64,000 bases of DNA from Curtobacterium sp. ISL-83 (GCF_018613895.1 NZ_JAGGPH010000003.1:1-64000), one strand, 5' to 3'. Positions 1 through 8,980 are shown, numbered from the stretch's first letter. Translations and numbers: made by a program. Notes: generated by a model not told the origin, from the sequence alone.

Positions 1-58
1 GCACCGGGCCTCCCGTCCGGCGTCCAGCGTCAGGCGTCGTCGATCAGGTCGTGGGAGG

Positions 59-565
59 TCAGTGCCCTGCGCCGAGGTTCCCGGCGAGGCGGCCGTGGAA
101 CGCCAGGCTCTCGTCGTTGAGCCCCTGGATGTCGACGCGCTTGCCGCGGGCCTGGTACTTCGTCTCGATCGCGTCGAGTGCGGCCACGGTGGAGGCGTCC
201 CAGATGTGGGAGCCGGACATGTCGATGATGACGAGGTCGGGGTCGTCGACGTAGTCGAACTGGGTGGTGAGGTCGTTGCTCGAGGCGAAGAACAGTTCGC
301 CCTGCACGGTGTAGAGAGCGTGCTGCTCGCCGGTGTCGGTGGCCTCGATGCTGCGTGAGACGTTGGCGAAGTGGGACACGCGGCGGGCGAAGACGACCAT
401 CGCGGCGATCACGCCGACGATGACCCCGATGGCGAGGTTGTCCGTCGCGACGACGATGATCACCGTCAGGACCATGACGACCGTCTCGCCGACGGGCATC
501 CGCTTCAGGGTCGACGGCTTCACGCTGTGCCAGTTGAAGGTGCCCACGGAGACCATGATCATCAC
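59..565. repeat. Near-identical duplicated tract, copy 1 (3' end of sulP)
   Basis: This 507-bp tract matches 6281-6787 with 7 substitutions by direct reading; the first 237 bp are identical. It starts exactly at the stop codon, and the flank outside is unrelated. Upstream of 565 the two genes are clearly more diverged. The pattern fits gene conversion between paralogues. Confidence 0.9.
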
Positions 566-1579
566 CGCGACCAGAGCAGCCATCGGGATGATCGCCACGA
601 CCTGACCGAGCGCCACGACCAGGACCAGGAGGAACACACCGGAGAGGAAGGTCGAGATCCGAGTCCGCGCGCCGGAGGCCTTCACGTTGATCATCGTCTG
701 CCCGATCATCGCGCACCCGCCCATGCCGCCGAAGAACCCCGATGCGATGTTCGCGATGCCCTGCCCCAGGGCTTCACGGGTCTTCCGGGAGCCGGTGTCG
801 GTGATCTCGTCGACGAGCTTCGCGGTCATCAACGACTCGAGCAGGCCGACGACCGCCATTGCGAGCGCGTACGGCGCGATGATCGTCAGCGTTTCGACGG
901 TCAGGGGTACGTGCGGGATGAACAGCGTCGGGAGGCTGTCGGGGAGCTTGCCCTCGTCGCCGACACGCGGGATCGCGATCGAAGCGATGACGGTGACGAG
1001 GGTCAGGACGACGATCGCGACCAGTGGTGCCGGGATGGTCTTGTTGAGCCTGGGGAACAGCACGATGATCGCGACGCCGACCGCGCCGATGGGCCAGACG
1101 AGCCACGGGACGCCGATGATGTTCGGCAGCTGCGCGGTGAAGATCAGGATCGCGAGGGCGTTCACGAACCCGGTCATGACCGACCGGGGGACGAACCGCA
1201 TCAACTTCGCGGCGCCGACGGCGCCGAGGATCAGCTGGAAGACGCCGCCGAGGATGACGGTCGCGATCAGGTAGTCGAGGCCGTGGTCCCTGACGACAGG
1301 CGCGATCACGAGGGCGATGGCTCCGGTGGCGCCGGTGATCATCGCGGCGCGGCCGCCGGCGAACGAGATGACGACGGCCATCACGAACGCCGAGAAGAGC
1401 CCGACGCGGGGATCGACGCCGGCGATGATCGAGAACGAGATCGCTTCGGGGATCAGGGCGAGGGCGACGACGAGGCCGGCGAGTGCCTCGCGGACCAACA
1501 GCCGCGGGCTTCGCAGCGCGGAGAGGACGGTCGGACTGGTGTGCACCTGCACGGGTACGGGTTGCGTGACTGTTGTCAC
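59..1579 (-). CDS. SulP/SLC26 family anion permease with STAS domain (copy 1)
   Basis: Predicted inner-membrane anion permease of the SulP family, about 506 residues; the substrate (sulfate, bicarbonate or other) cannot be read from sequence. Roughly residues 20-390 are hydrophobic with many membrane segments. The last ~110 residues are a cytoplasmic STAS domain with DMSGSHIWDAST. The GTG at 1579 was chosen because GAAGGAG sits just upstream and it lines up with the ATG of the paralogue at 7798; an earlier in-frame start would add 23 residues. It is divergent from a MerR gene and probably controlled by it. The 3' 507 bp nearly match the second copy. Confidence 0.9.
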   Translation of the reverse strand: MTTVTQPVPVQVHTSPTVLSALRSPRLLVREALAGLVVALALIPEAISFSIIAGVDPRVGLFSAFVMAVVISFAGGRAAMITGATGAIALVIAPVVRDHGLDYLIATVILGGVFQLILGAVGAAKLMRFVPRSVMTGFVNALAILIFTAQLPNIIGVPWLVWPIGAVGVAIIVLFPRLNKTIPAPLVAIVVLTLVTVIASIAIPRVGDEGKLPDSLPTLFIPHVPLTVETLTIIAPYALAMAVVGLLESLMTAKLVDEITDTGSRKTREALGQGIANIASGFFGGMGGCAMIGQTMINVKASGARTRISTFLSGVFLLVLVVALGQVVAIIPMAALVAVMIMVSVGTFNWHSVKPSTLKRMPVGETVVMVLTVIIVVATDNLAIGVIVGVIAAMVVFARRVSHFANVSRSIEATDTGEQHALYTVQGELFFASSNDLTTQFDYVDDPDLVIIDMSGSHIWDASTVAALDAIETKYQARGKRVDIQGLNDESLAFHGRLAGNLGAGH

Positions 1580-1681
1580 GGTTCTCCTTCGGTGAGCGGC
1601 GGGCGCTCTGCACCCGCGGGAAACGTCGTGGGGCGCGTCGTCGCGCACGCCGGCTTCGAGGAGGCCAGCATGACCCGGAAT

Positions 1682-1729
1682 CTTCCGTTACGGAAGATTT
1701 GGTACGCTGTGACCCTACCGCAACGGAAG
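1682..1729. promoter_or_regulatory. Paired MerR operators between sulP and merR (copy 1)
   Basis: Two copies of one inverted repeat: CTTCCGTTACGGAAG (1682-1696, perfect) and CTACCGCAACGGAAG (1715-1729), centres 33 bp apart. A TANNNT-type TACGCT at 1703-1708 lies between them. The same pair recurs at 7826-7870 in front of the paralogous genes, so these are very likely MerR binding sites controlling both directions. Confidence 0.75.
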
Positions 1730-1742
1730 GGTTGGAGCGCAA

Positions 1743-2159
1743 GTGGTCGACGACGACACCCCAGCAACGGAGCAGCACCTGATGCACATCGGCGAGGTCG
1801 CCGAGCGGACGGGGCTGTCGATCAAGTCGATCCGTGAGTACGACACTGCCGAGGTGCTGCACCCGTCCAGCAGGACAGAGGGCGGTTTCCGCCTGTACTC
1901 GGAAGAGGACGTCGAGTGGCTGCTGATGGTTCGACGGATGAAGCCCCTCGGGTTCTCCCTCGCCGAGGCTGCGATCCTCGTCGACGCGGTCCGGGTCCTC
2001 GACACTGCAGAGCCTGGCGTCGACGTCGCCGCGGTGCGATCCCGCGTGGCGTCCTTCGTCAGCGACGCCGAGGTCCGCCGGGAACGTCTGCAGGCGCAGC
2101 TGGGCATGGTGGACGAGCTGCTCGACAATCTCCGGGCGCGGGGCGGCGGAGCGCGATGA
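1743..2159 (+). CDS. MerR family transcriptional regulator (copy 1)
   Basis: A 138-residue MerR-type regulator. The winged helix-turn-helix spans about residues 14-82 (MHIGEVAERTGLS, then the GGFRLY wing), followed by a helical dimerisation region. It has no cysteine, so a thiol-ligated metal sensor of the classic MerR kind is unlikely; the ligand is unknown. The GTG start follows GGAG by 6 bp; an internal ATG at 1782 would remove 13 residues. It is divergent from sulP copy 1 and is the likely binder of the paired inverted repeats. The merR at 7992 is its paralogue beside the second sulP. Confidence 0.88.
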   Translation: MVDDDTPATEQHLMHIGEVAERTGLSIKSIREYDTAEVLHPSSRTEGGFRLYSEEDVEWLLMVRRMKPLGFSLAEAAILVDAVRVLDTAEPGVDVAAVRSRVASFVSDAEVRRERLQAQLGMVDELLDNLRARGGGAR

Positions 2160-2308
2160 CCGACAGCCGCACCAGCGAACGCCTCCCGCGCCTCCCGTCG
2201 ACACGCGTCAACGTCCGCGACCCGCGCCGAGCCACCACCTTCGAGAGCCAGGACCCCATGCCCGTCTCCGCGCCCAGGTCTTCGCGCCCACAGTGTCCTG
2301 TTCCGTGA
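2156..2308 (+). CDS. Possible small ORF coupled to merR
   Basis: A 50-codon frame whose ATG overlaps the merR stop (ATGA). The product would be Arg/Pro/Ser-rich with no recognisable domain. The overlap is typical of translational coupling, but composition is also what random high-GC sequence gives, and the following MFS gene has its own start. Low confidence; it may be decayed or untranslated spacer. Confidence 0.2.
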   Translation: MTDSRTSERLPRLPSTRVNVRDPRRATTFESQDPMPVSAPRSSRPQCPVP

Positions 2309-2361
2309 CCGGGGTCGACGGCCGCGAACGCGCTGAGCAACGCCCCGTCCGCCGAGGTGGC

Positions 2362-3558
2362 ATGCGGGTCTGGGTCATCCCGGTGGTCGCTGCCGGGCTC
2401 ATCTCCGCTATGACGTTCCCGGGGCAGACAGCTGGCCTCTCCGCGTTCACCGACCCGCTGATCCGTGCGCTGCACGCTTCACGCACGGAGATCTCGACCA
2501 GCTACCTCATCGGGACCCTGCTCGGGGCGCTCGCCCAACCCCTGTTCGGCCGAGCGCTCGACCGTTGGGGTGCCCGACGCATCGCGATCCTCGTGACCCT
2601 AGCGTTCGCGCTGATCCTCATCGCGGTCAGCTTCGCCGAGGGCATCACCGGGCTCACGCTCGGCTTCGTCGGCCTCCGGATGACCGGTCAAGGTGCGCTG
2701 AGCCTCGCGGCCACGACGGCGATCGCCCGCGCCGTGCACCACCGACGAGGGCTCGCGCTCGGGATCACCAGCGCCATCGGCAGCGGTGGAGTGTCCCTGG
2801 CACCGATCGGGATCGAGCACCTCCTGCTCAAGGTCGGCTACGCGAACACGTGGCGGTGGGAAGCAGCCGCACTGATCCTCATCGTGATCCCGCTCGCGCT
2901 GTTGCTGCCCCGCCCGCGCGCGGCACGCACCGCGACCGGTTCGGTCGTCGTCGTCGATGGGTGGACGGCGAAGGAGGCGGCCCGGAGCGGCATGTTCTGG
3001 GTCCTCGCCGGCACGGTTGCGACGTCGAGCATGCTCGGCACCGGGCTCGCTTTCCACCAGATCGCCCTGCTCGGACAGCAGGGCCTCACGCCGATCCAAG
3101 CGGCGGCGAACTTCCTGCCGCAGACCGTGACGAGCCTGCTCGCGACACTGCTCGCCGGGGCACTGGTGGATCGACTCCCACCGAAGCTCGTGATGTGCTT
3201 CGCGATGCTCACGCTCGCCGCCGCGATGCTCATGCTGCCGCTCGTCTCGACGACCTGGTCGGCGACGCTGTACGGGCTCGTCCTCGGAGCAGCCGGCGGC
3301 AGCCTCCGCGGCATCGAGGTCGCCACGTACGTCCGCTACTACGGCCAGGCCAACATCGGCTCCATCCGCGGCATCGCGATCGGGATCGCCATCGCGTCGT
3401 CAGCCCTCGGTCCGCTCGCTCTCGCCGCGGGTCACGACATCACCGGGACGTTCACGACCCCGGTCACGGTCCTGGCCGCGATCCCGGTCCTGATGGCAGT
3501 CCTGGCGCTCATCGTGCGCACCCCCCGTCGCCAAGCGCTGGCGTTGGACCTGCGCTGA
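2362..3558 (+). CDS. MFS transporter
   Basis: A 398-residue major facilitator superfamily transporter with about 12 hydrophobic segments and a charged loop after segment 2 (GRALDRWGARR), the usual MFS loop signature. Such proteins are secondary carriers in the cytoplasmic membrane; here the substrate is unknown. Upstream in-frame GTG codons (2293, 2305) lack a ribosome binding site, while GAGG precedes the ATG at 2362, so I use the latter. It follows merR copy 1 on the same strand about 200 bp downstream and may share its transcript. It converges with the HAD gene. Confidence 0.85.
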   Translation: MRVWVIPVVAAGLISAMTFPGQTAGLSAFTDPLIRALHASRTEISTSYLIGTLLGALAQPLFGRALDRWGARRIAILVTLAFALILIAVSFAEGITGLTLGFVGLRMTGQGALSLAATTAIARAVHHRRGLALGITSAIGSGGVSLAPIGIEHLLLKVGYANTWRWEAAALILIVIPLALLLPRPRAARTATGSVVVVDGWTAKEAARSGMFWVLAGTVATSSMLGTGLAFHQIALLGQQGLTPIQAAANFLPQTVTSLLATLLAGALVDRLPPKLVMCFAMLTLAAAMLMLPLVSTTWSATLYGLVLGAAGGSLRGIEVATYVRYYGQANIGSIRGIAIGIAIASSALGPLALAAGHDITGTFTTPVTVLAAIPVLMAVLALIVRTPRRQALALDLR

Positions 3559-3649
3559 CTCTCCGTCGCGAGCGGCGCTGGTTCGAGCGCGATGCGGTTT
3601 GCCTGAGGCGGTCCGTGCGCGCCCCGCACACGAGCCGGCAGGGCACCAT

Positions 3650-4318
3650 TCAGGCGAGCAATGCGGGGAGGTCGACCAGTGTGTGGACGGTGAAGTCCGC
3701 AGGCGTGAACGCTCCGGGCCACGGTGTTCCGTTCCGGTCGACGTACGCTGTCCGGAGGCCAGCGCGTCGAGCGCCGTGGAGATCCCAGGGATGCACCGCG
3801 GTCAGCACCGCGTCACCGGGCGCGATGCGGATGATCTCGAGCCCCCGCAGGTACGCCTCGGGGTGCGGTTTCCACATCGAGGTGTCCTCGACGCCGATGC
3901 ATCGTTCGATCGAGTGGGCGACCCCCGCGCGTTCGAGCAGCGCCTGGGCGTTCGAAGCGGAACCGTTGGACAGGGTCACGATGCGGTGCCCGGCCGACGC
4001 CAACGCGGCGATGCCGTCGGCGATGTCGTCGTGGGGTGGCAGCTCGGCGAACGCGGTGAGGATCGCGTCAGTCGCATCGTCGGCCCGCCGGTGCAGCGTG
4101 TCGGTCTGGGAGAGGAGCCCGACCAGGACCGCGCGCGCCACGTCCGTGAACGATCGGGTGTCGCCGGTGATCATCAGTGCGAAGCCGTCACGGAGGGTGG
4201 CGGCGAACCGGGCCTGCGCCAGCGACGACGGCACGCCCTCGGCCTCGAATGCCGGGGCGAGCGCGGACAGGTCGGAGATGGTCTCGTTGACGTCGAGCAC
4301 GATCACGGGGAGGTCCAT
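3650..4318 (-). CDS. HAD superfamily hydrolase, haloacid dehalogenase type II-like
   Basis: A 222-residue cytoplasmic HAD hydrolase of L-2-haloacid dehalogenase type. Visible motifs: nucleophile loop DVNET close to the N-terminus, motif II TLSNGS, motif III Lys in MWKPHPEAY, and motif IV AVHPWDLHGARRAG. Length and motif spacing fit the type II family. Real substrates could be haloacids or other small organic acids. The ATG at 4318 places the DVNET motif in the expected position; its ribosome binding site is weak, and an upstream in-frame GTG at 4405 would add 29 atypical residues. It lies directly downstream of RNase J on the same strand. Confidence 0.8.
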   Translation of the reverse strand: MDLPVIVLDVNETISDLSALAPAFEAEGVPSSLAQARFAATLRDGFALMITGDTRSFTDVARAVLVGLLSQTDTLHRRADDATDAILTAFAELPPHDDIADGIAALASAGHRIVTLSNGSASNAQALLERAGVAHSIERCIGVEDTSMWKPHPEAYLRGLEIIRIAPGDAVLTAVHPWDLHGARRAGLRTAYVDRNGTPWPGAFTPADFTVHTLVDLPALLA

Positions 4319-4456
4319 GAGCGGGACGGTACGCCGGTGGTCCCCGGCAGCGACCCCGTGCAGGTCGTCCGTCTCAGCGGATCCCATGGCGAGCGGGGCG
4401 CGCACGCGCGCCGTGACGGACGGGAGGCCCGGTGCCGGTGTGTCAGGCGTCCGGTG

Positions 4457-6148
4457 TCAGGCGTCGACGACGACCGCCGTGATCACCGGCGTCCGCCGGT
4501 GACGGCGGAGGAACCAGCGCTCCAAGCCGTCGGCGATGGCCCGCTCGGCCCCGGCGCCGTCGAGGTGTCCGCGGTTCGTGGCCTCGGTGATGGCCTTCGC
4601 CGCGACCTGCTCGGCGTGGTCCATCCAACCGGCTTCCTCGACGAAGCCCTTCGGCAGGAACTCGACCGGGTCGACGAGCTTCTGCGTGCCCTCGTCGAAG
4701 ATGCCGAGGACGGTGATGTGGCCTTCTTCGGCGAGCGACAGGCGGTCCTTCAGGGCGTCCTCGGTGGCGACGCCGATCGTGGTCCCGTCGACGAAGACGT
4801 ACGGCGCCGGGATGCGTCCGGCGATGCGGGCCTTGCCGCGGTCGAGGTCGACGACGACGCCGTCCTCGACGACGAGCACGCGGTCCTCGGGGACCCCCGT
4901 GCGGACCGCCAGCTCGGCGTTCGCGACGAGGTGCCGCCACTCGCCGTGCACCGGCAGGACGTTCTTCGGCTTCACGAGGTTGTAGCAGTAGACGAGCTCA
5001 CCGGCGCTGGCGTGCCCGGAGACGTGCACCTTCGCGTTGCCCTTGTGCACGACCGTCGCGCCCCAGCGGATGAGGCCGTTGATCACGCCGTAGATGGCGT
5101 TCTCGTTGCCCGGGATCAGGGAGCTCGCGAGCAGGATCGTGTCGCCCTCGCCGACCTTGATGATGTGCTCACGCCGGGCCATCCGCGACAGGGCCGCCAT
5201 CGGCTCGCCCTGGGACCCGGTGCAGATCAGCACGCTCTTGTTGTCGGGGAGCTTGCCGAGCTGCTTGAGGTCGACGACGAGCCCCTCCGGGATGTGGAGG
5301 TAGCCGAGGTCGGCGGCGATCCCCATGTTGCGGACCATCGACCGGCCGACGAACGCGACCTTCCGGCCGTGGCGCTTCGCAGCGTCGAGGACCTGCTGGA
5401 TGCGGTGCACGTGGCTGGCGAAGCTCGAGACGACGATCCGCTTCGGGGCCTCGCGGAAGACGCGGTCGATCGCCGGGCCGATCTCGTGCTCGGCGGTGGT
5501 GAAGCCCGGGACCTCGGCGTTGGTCGAGTCCGTCATGAACAGGTCGACCCCGGCGTCACCGAGCCGCGCGAAGGCGTTCAGGTCCGTCAGGCGGTTGTCC
5601 AGCGGGAACTGGTCCATCTTGAAGTCGCCGGTGTGCAGCACGGTGCCGGCGCTCGTGCGGATGGCCACGGCGAGCCCGTCCGGGATGGAGTGGTTCACGG
5701 CGACGAACTCGAGGTCGAACGGTCCGGCGTCGTGCCGGTCACCGGCGGCGACCTGGTGTGTCACGGGCGTGATGCCGTGCTCCTGGAGCTTGGCGGTGAT
5801 GAACGCGAGCGTGAGCTTCGACCCGATGATCGGGATGTCCGGGCGTTCCTTCAGCAGGTACGGCACCCCGCCGATGTGGTCTTCGTGCCCGTGGGTGAGG
5901 ACGATGCCGTCGATCTGGTCGAGGCGGTCCCGCACGGCGGTGAAGTCGGGGAGGATGACGTCGATGCCCGGCTGGGTCTCCTCGGGGAACAGCACGCCGC
6001 AGTCCACGACCAGCAGCTTGCCGCGGTGCTCGAACAGGGTCATGTTCCGACCGACGTCACCGAGTCCGCCGAGGGGGGTGACGCGCAGGGCGCCGCGCTT
6101 CAGGGGCGCGGGCTTCTTGAGGTCGAGCGCGTGCTGGGGAGCTGGCAT
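4457..6148 (-). CDS. rnj: Ribonuclease J
   Basis: A 563-residue ribonuclease J: a metallo-beta-lactamase/beta-CASP nuclease with endo- and 5'-3' exoribonuclease activity in mRNA turnover and rRNA maturation. The zinc motif HGHEDHIGG sits at about residues 86-94, followed by the beta-CASP region and the C-terminal domain; the length is normal. The ATG at 6148 has GAAAGG about 15 bp upstream, rather far. In many actinobacteria dapA lies next to rnj; here it is flanked instead by sulP and a HAD gene, so this neighbourhood is rearranged. Confidence 0.95.
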   Translation of the reverse strand: MPAPQHALDLKKPAPLKRGALRVTPLGGLGDVGRNMTLFEHRGKLLVVDCGVLFPEETQPGIDVILPDFTAVRDRLDQIDGIVLTHGHEDHIGGVPYLLKERPDIPIIGSKLTLAFITAKLQEHGITPVTHQVAAGDRHDAGPFDLEFVAVNHSIPDGLAVAIRTSAGTVLHTGDFKMDQFPLDNRLTDLNAFARLGDAGVDLFMTDSTNAEVPGFTTAEHEIGPAIDRVFREAPKRIVVSSFASHVHRIQQVLDAAKRHGRKVAFVGRSMVRNMGIAADLGYLHIPEGLVVDLKQLGKLPDNKSVLICTGSQGEPMAALSRMARREHIIKVGEGDTILLASSLIPGNENAIYGVINGLIRWGATVVHKGNAKVHVSGHASAGELVYCYNLVKPKNVLPVHGEWRHLVANAELAVRTGVPEDRVLVVEDGVVVDLDRGKARIAGRIPAPYVFVDGTTIGVATEDALKDRLSLAEEGHITVLGIFDEGTQKLVDPVEFLPKGFVEEAGWMDHAEQVAAKAITEATNRGHLDGAGAERAIADGLERWFLRRHRRTPVITAVVVDA

Positions 6149-6280
6149 GGTGAGTGGTGTTGCCTTTCGTCAGTGGGTCCGGCGCGGACCAGACCAGGTG
6201 TCCAGCGTAAACGGAGCGTGTGTCGTTCCGCGCGGGGGCGCGACGGCGGCGACCTCGTCGGGCCGCCGCGGGGCTCCGGG

Positions 6281-6787
6281 TCAGTGCCCTGCGCCGAGGT
6301 TCCCGGCGAGGCGGCCGTGGAACGCCAGGCTCTCGTCGTTGAGCCCCTGGATGTCGACGCGCTTGCCGCGGGCCTGGTACTTCGTCTCGATCGCGTCGAG
6401 TGCGGCCACGGTGGAGGCGTCCCAGATGTGGGAGCCGGACATGTCGATGATGACGAGGTCGGGGTCGTCGACGTAGTCGAACTGGGTGGTGAGGTCGTTG
6501 CTCGAGGCGAAGAACAGCTCGCCCTGCACGGTGTAGAGCGCGTGCTGCTCGCCGGTGTCGGTGGCCTCGATGCTGCGTGAGACGTTGGCGAAGTGGGACA
6601 CCCGGCGGGCGAAGACGACCATCGCGGCGATCACGCCGACGATGACCCCGATCGCGAGGTTGTCGGTCGCGACGACGATGATCACCGTCAGGACCATGAC
6701 GACCGTCTCGCCGGCGGGCATCCGCTTCAGGGTGGACGGCTTCACGCTGTGCCAGTTGAAGGTGCCCACGGAGACCATGATCATCAC
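6281..6787. repeat. Near-identical duplicated tract, copy 2 (3' end of sulP)
   Basis: Partner of 59-565 at a constant offset of 6222 bp, about 98.6% identical by direct count. The tract boundary at the stop codon is sharp and the downstream flanks are unrelated. Confidence 0.9.
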
Positions 6788-7798
6788 TGCCGCGAGCGCG
6801 GCCATCGGGATGATCGCGACGACGTGGCCGAGGACGACGACCAGGATCAGCAGGAAGATCCCTGCCATGAAGGTCGAGATCCGGGTCCGGGCGCCGGACG
6901 CGCGGACGTTGATCATCGTCTGACCGATCATCGCGCACCCGCCCATGCCGCCGGTGAAACCGGAGAGGATGTTCGCGGTGCCCTGGGCGAGGGCCTCCCG
7001 GGTCTTCCGGGAGCCGGTGTCGGTGATCTCGTCGACGAGCTTCGCGGTCATCAACGACTCGAGGAGACCCACGACCGCCATCGCGGCGGCGTACGGCGCG
7101 ATCGTCGTCAGCGTCGCGAGGGTCAGGGGCACGTGCGGGAGGAAGAACGTCGGGAGGGTGTCCGGCAGGCTGCCCTGGTCGCCGACCGTGGGGATGTCGA
7201 TCGCGGCGAGGACGGTGACGAGCGTCACTGCGACGATCGCGACGAGCGGCGCGGGGATCGCCTTCGTCAGGCGCGGGAAGAGCACGATGATCGCGATGCC
7301 CGCGGCGACGAGCGGCCACACGAGCCACGGCACGCCGATGAGGTTCGGGATCTGCGCCACGAACAGCAGGATGCCGAGGGCGTTGACGAACCCGGTCATC
7401 ACGGACCGGGGGACGAACCGCATCAGCTTCGCAGCGCCCACGGCGCCGAGGATCAGCTGGAAGACGCCGCCGAGGATGACGGTCGCGATGAGGTAGTCGA
7501 ACCCGTGCGTCCGCATCACCGGTGCGATGACGAGCGCCACGGCCCCGGTGGCGCCGGAGATCATCGCGGGGCGGCCGCCGAGGACCGCGGTGGTGACGGC
7601 CATCACGAACGCGGCGAAGAGGCCGACCTTCGGGTCGACGCCCGCGATGATCGAGAACGAGATCGCTTCCGGGATGAGTGCGAGTCCGACGACCAGGCCG
7701 GCGAGGACCTCCCGGGTGAGGATGCGTGGGGACCGCAGTGCGGTCGACACGCTCGGACTGGTGTGGACCAGGACGGGCGCGGGCGTGATGGTCGCCAT
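6281..7798 (-). CDS. SulP/SLC26 family anion permease with STAS domain (copy 2)
   Basis: A 505-residue paralogue of the gene at 59-1579, with the same layout: membrane core about residues 20-390, then a C-terminal STAS domain. ATG start preceded by AAGGAGAT. The N-terminal two thirds differ from copy 1 at many positions (for example 'VHTSPSVSTAL' against 'VHTSPTVLSAL'), while the C-terminal ~165 residues are almost the same, reflecting the shared DNA tract. Divergent from its own merR across a conserved operator pair. Substrate unknown; keeping two copies with separate regulators suggests different inducing conditions. Confidence 0.9.
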   Translation of the reverse strand: MATITPAPVLVHTSPSVSTALRSPRILTREVLAGLVVGLALIPEAISFSIIAGVDPKVGLFAAFVMAVTTAVLGGRPAMISGATGAVALVIAPVMRTHGFDYLIATVILGGVFQLILGAVGAAKLMRFVPRSVMTGFVNALGILLFVAQIPNLIGVPWLVWPLVAAGIAIIVLFPRLTKAIPAPLVAIVAVTLVTVLAAIDIPTVGDQGSLPDTLPTFFLPHVPLTLATLTTIAPYAAAMAVVGLLESLMTAKLVDEITDTGSRKTREALAQGTANILSGFTGGMGGCAMIGQTMINVRASGARTRISTFMAGIFLLILVVVLGHVVAIIPMAALAAVMIMVSVGTFNWHSVKPSTLKRMPAGETVVMVLTVIIVVATDNLAIGVIVGVIAAMVVFARRVSHFANVSRSIEATDTGEQHALYTVQGELFFASSNDLTTQFDYVDDPDLVIIDMSGSHIWDASTVAALDAIETKYQARGKRVDIQGLNDESLAFHGRLAGNLGAGH

Positions 7799-7825
7799 CG
7801 GATCTCCTTGCTGCGTCGACAGAGT

Positions 7826-7870
7826 CTTCCGTTACGGAAGAGTTCGCCGTCGACACTACCGGAACGGGAG
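7826..7870. promoter_or_regulatory. Paired MerR operators between sulP and merR (copy 2)
   Basis: CTTCCGTTACGGAAG (7826-7840), identical to the first-pair operator, and a degenerate copy CTACCGGAACGGGAG (7856-7870), centres 30 bp apart. The conservation across both duplicated merR/sulP pairs while the surrounding spacer has drifted supports a real binding site and possible cross-regulation. Confidence 0.75.
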
Positions 7871-7991
7871 GGTTGCCGCGTTCCGACCATCGCCGCGGTG
7901 TCCCCGATCCCGCGGCCGATCACCCGGATGCCAGGCGAGCCGTGCGCGGGGACCGTTACGATCGGGGCGCACGACGGCCGAGGGAGCACGG

Positions 7992-8423
7992 ATGACCGAG
8001 TCGACGACCGACACCACGATGCACATCGGCGAACTCGCCGATCGCACCGGTCTGTCACACCGCACCATCCGCCACTACGACGAAGTCGGGCTGCTGCACC
8101 CCTCCGCGCGCACCGAGGGCGGGTTCCGGCTCTACACGGACGCGGACCTCACGAGGCTCCTCCTGATCCGCCGGATGAAGCCGCTCGGCTTCACCCTCGA
8201 GCAGATGAGCGAGCTCCTCGCGGTGGTCGACGCCCTCGGCGCCGACGCCACGGAGCGCCGCGAGGCAGAGCTCCGCGACCAGCTGGACGCCTACATCGCC
8301 GACACCGAGGCACGCCGAGCGAAGCTCGTCGAACACCTCGGCATGGCGGACGAGTTCCTCGGCATCCTGCGGCAGCAGGAGCGGCCCCCGGCCAAGGGTG
8401 CTCAGGGCCGGTCGGACGACTGA
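7992..8423 (+). CDS. MerR family transcriptional regulator (copy 2)
   Basis: A 143-residue MerR-type regulator, paralogous to the one at 1743. Winged helix-turn-helix about residues 10-78 (MHIGELADRTGLS, RHYDEVGLL, GGFRLY), then a helical dimerisation segment and a short polar tail. No cysteines. AGGGAG precedes the ATG at good spacing. It is divergent from sulP copy 2, with the paired operators between, and is the likely regulator of that permease and itself. Confidence 0.9.
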   Translation: MTESTTDTTMHIGELADRTGLSHRTIRHYDEVGLLHPSARTEGGFRLYTDADLTRLLLIRRMKPLGFTLEQMSELLAVVDALGADATERREAELRDQLDAYIADTEARRAKLVEHLGMADEFLGILRQQERPPAKGAQGRSDD

Positions 8424-8428
8424 GGGCT

Positions 8429-8890
8429 TCAGCCGCCGAAACCGGAGACGTCCTCGAGCAGCGGCTCGTCCAGGGCGGTGCGGAGGACCCGTGAGCCCTC
8501 GACCACCTTGCTGCGATCGTCGTCGGACAGGCCCGCGAGCACCGTCTCCAACTCGCGTCGTCGCCTCCGGGTGACCTCGTCCACGAGTGCCCGGCCGTGC
8601 TCCGTCGCTTCGACGAGCACCTCGCGCTTGCTCGAGCTGTTCGCCCGACGGCGCACCCAGCCGCCCGCCACAAGACGGTCGACGTTCCGTGTGAGGGTCG
8701 ACACGGAGACCGCGAGACGCTGCGCGAGATCGCTCGATCGCGTCGGCCCGAGTGCAGCGACGAGGACGATCAGTCGGAACTGGGGGACCGTGACGTGTTC
8801 GAGCGCCGGTGCGATCGTCCGCGCGACCACGCCGAGCAGGCCGCGCGAGGCGGCGAGGACGTCCTCGATGTCCTGCGCTCCAGAAACCAC
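8429..8890 (-). CDS. MarR family transcriptional regulator
   Basis: A 153-residue MarR-type winged-helix regulator. The recognition region reads SSDLAQRLAVSVSTLTRNVD, followed by the charged wing and the C-terminal dimerisation helices. GTG start with AGGAGG a few bases upstream. It ends 5 bp from the convergent merR stop and is divergent from the cation exchanger gene across a short spacer holding an inverted repeat, so it may autoregulate and control the exchanger. The ligand is unknown. Confidence 0.88.
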   Translation of the reverse strand: MVSGAQDIEDVLAASRGLLGVVARTIAPALEHVTVPQFRLIVLVAALGPTRSSDLAQRLAVSVSTLTRNVDRLVAGGWVRRRANSSSKREVLVEATEHGRALVDEVTRRRRRELETVLAGLSDDDRSKVVEGSRVLRTALDEPLLEDVSGFGG

Positions 8891-8966
8891 GGCTGCCTCC
8901 TCCCTCCGGCCGAGCGAGGAGCCGGGTCGCGCACTGCGATGCCGCCGGCTGGCGGACCTCGATGAC

Positions 8967-8980
8967 TTGTAGGCGTACAA
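8967..8980. promoter_or_regulatory. Candidate MarR operator
   Basis: TTGTA-GGCG-TACAA, an inverted repeat with 5-bp arms located between the divergent marR and exchanger genes. Position and size suit a MarR dimer, but the arms are short. Confidence 0.45.

Noticed and set aside
1..58. Continuation of the duplicated tract beyond the sulP stop
   Set aside because: The sequence does not match 6223-6280. The tract ends at the stop codon.
3599..6580. A plus-strand open frame of about 990 codons
   Set aside because: Antisense to the HAD gene, RNase J and sulP. No domain, and composition (Arg, Asp, Val, Glu) is that of a shadow frame.
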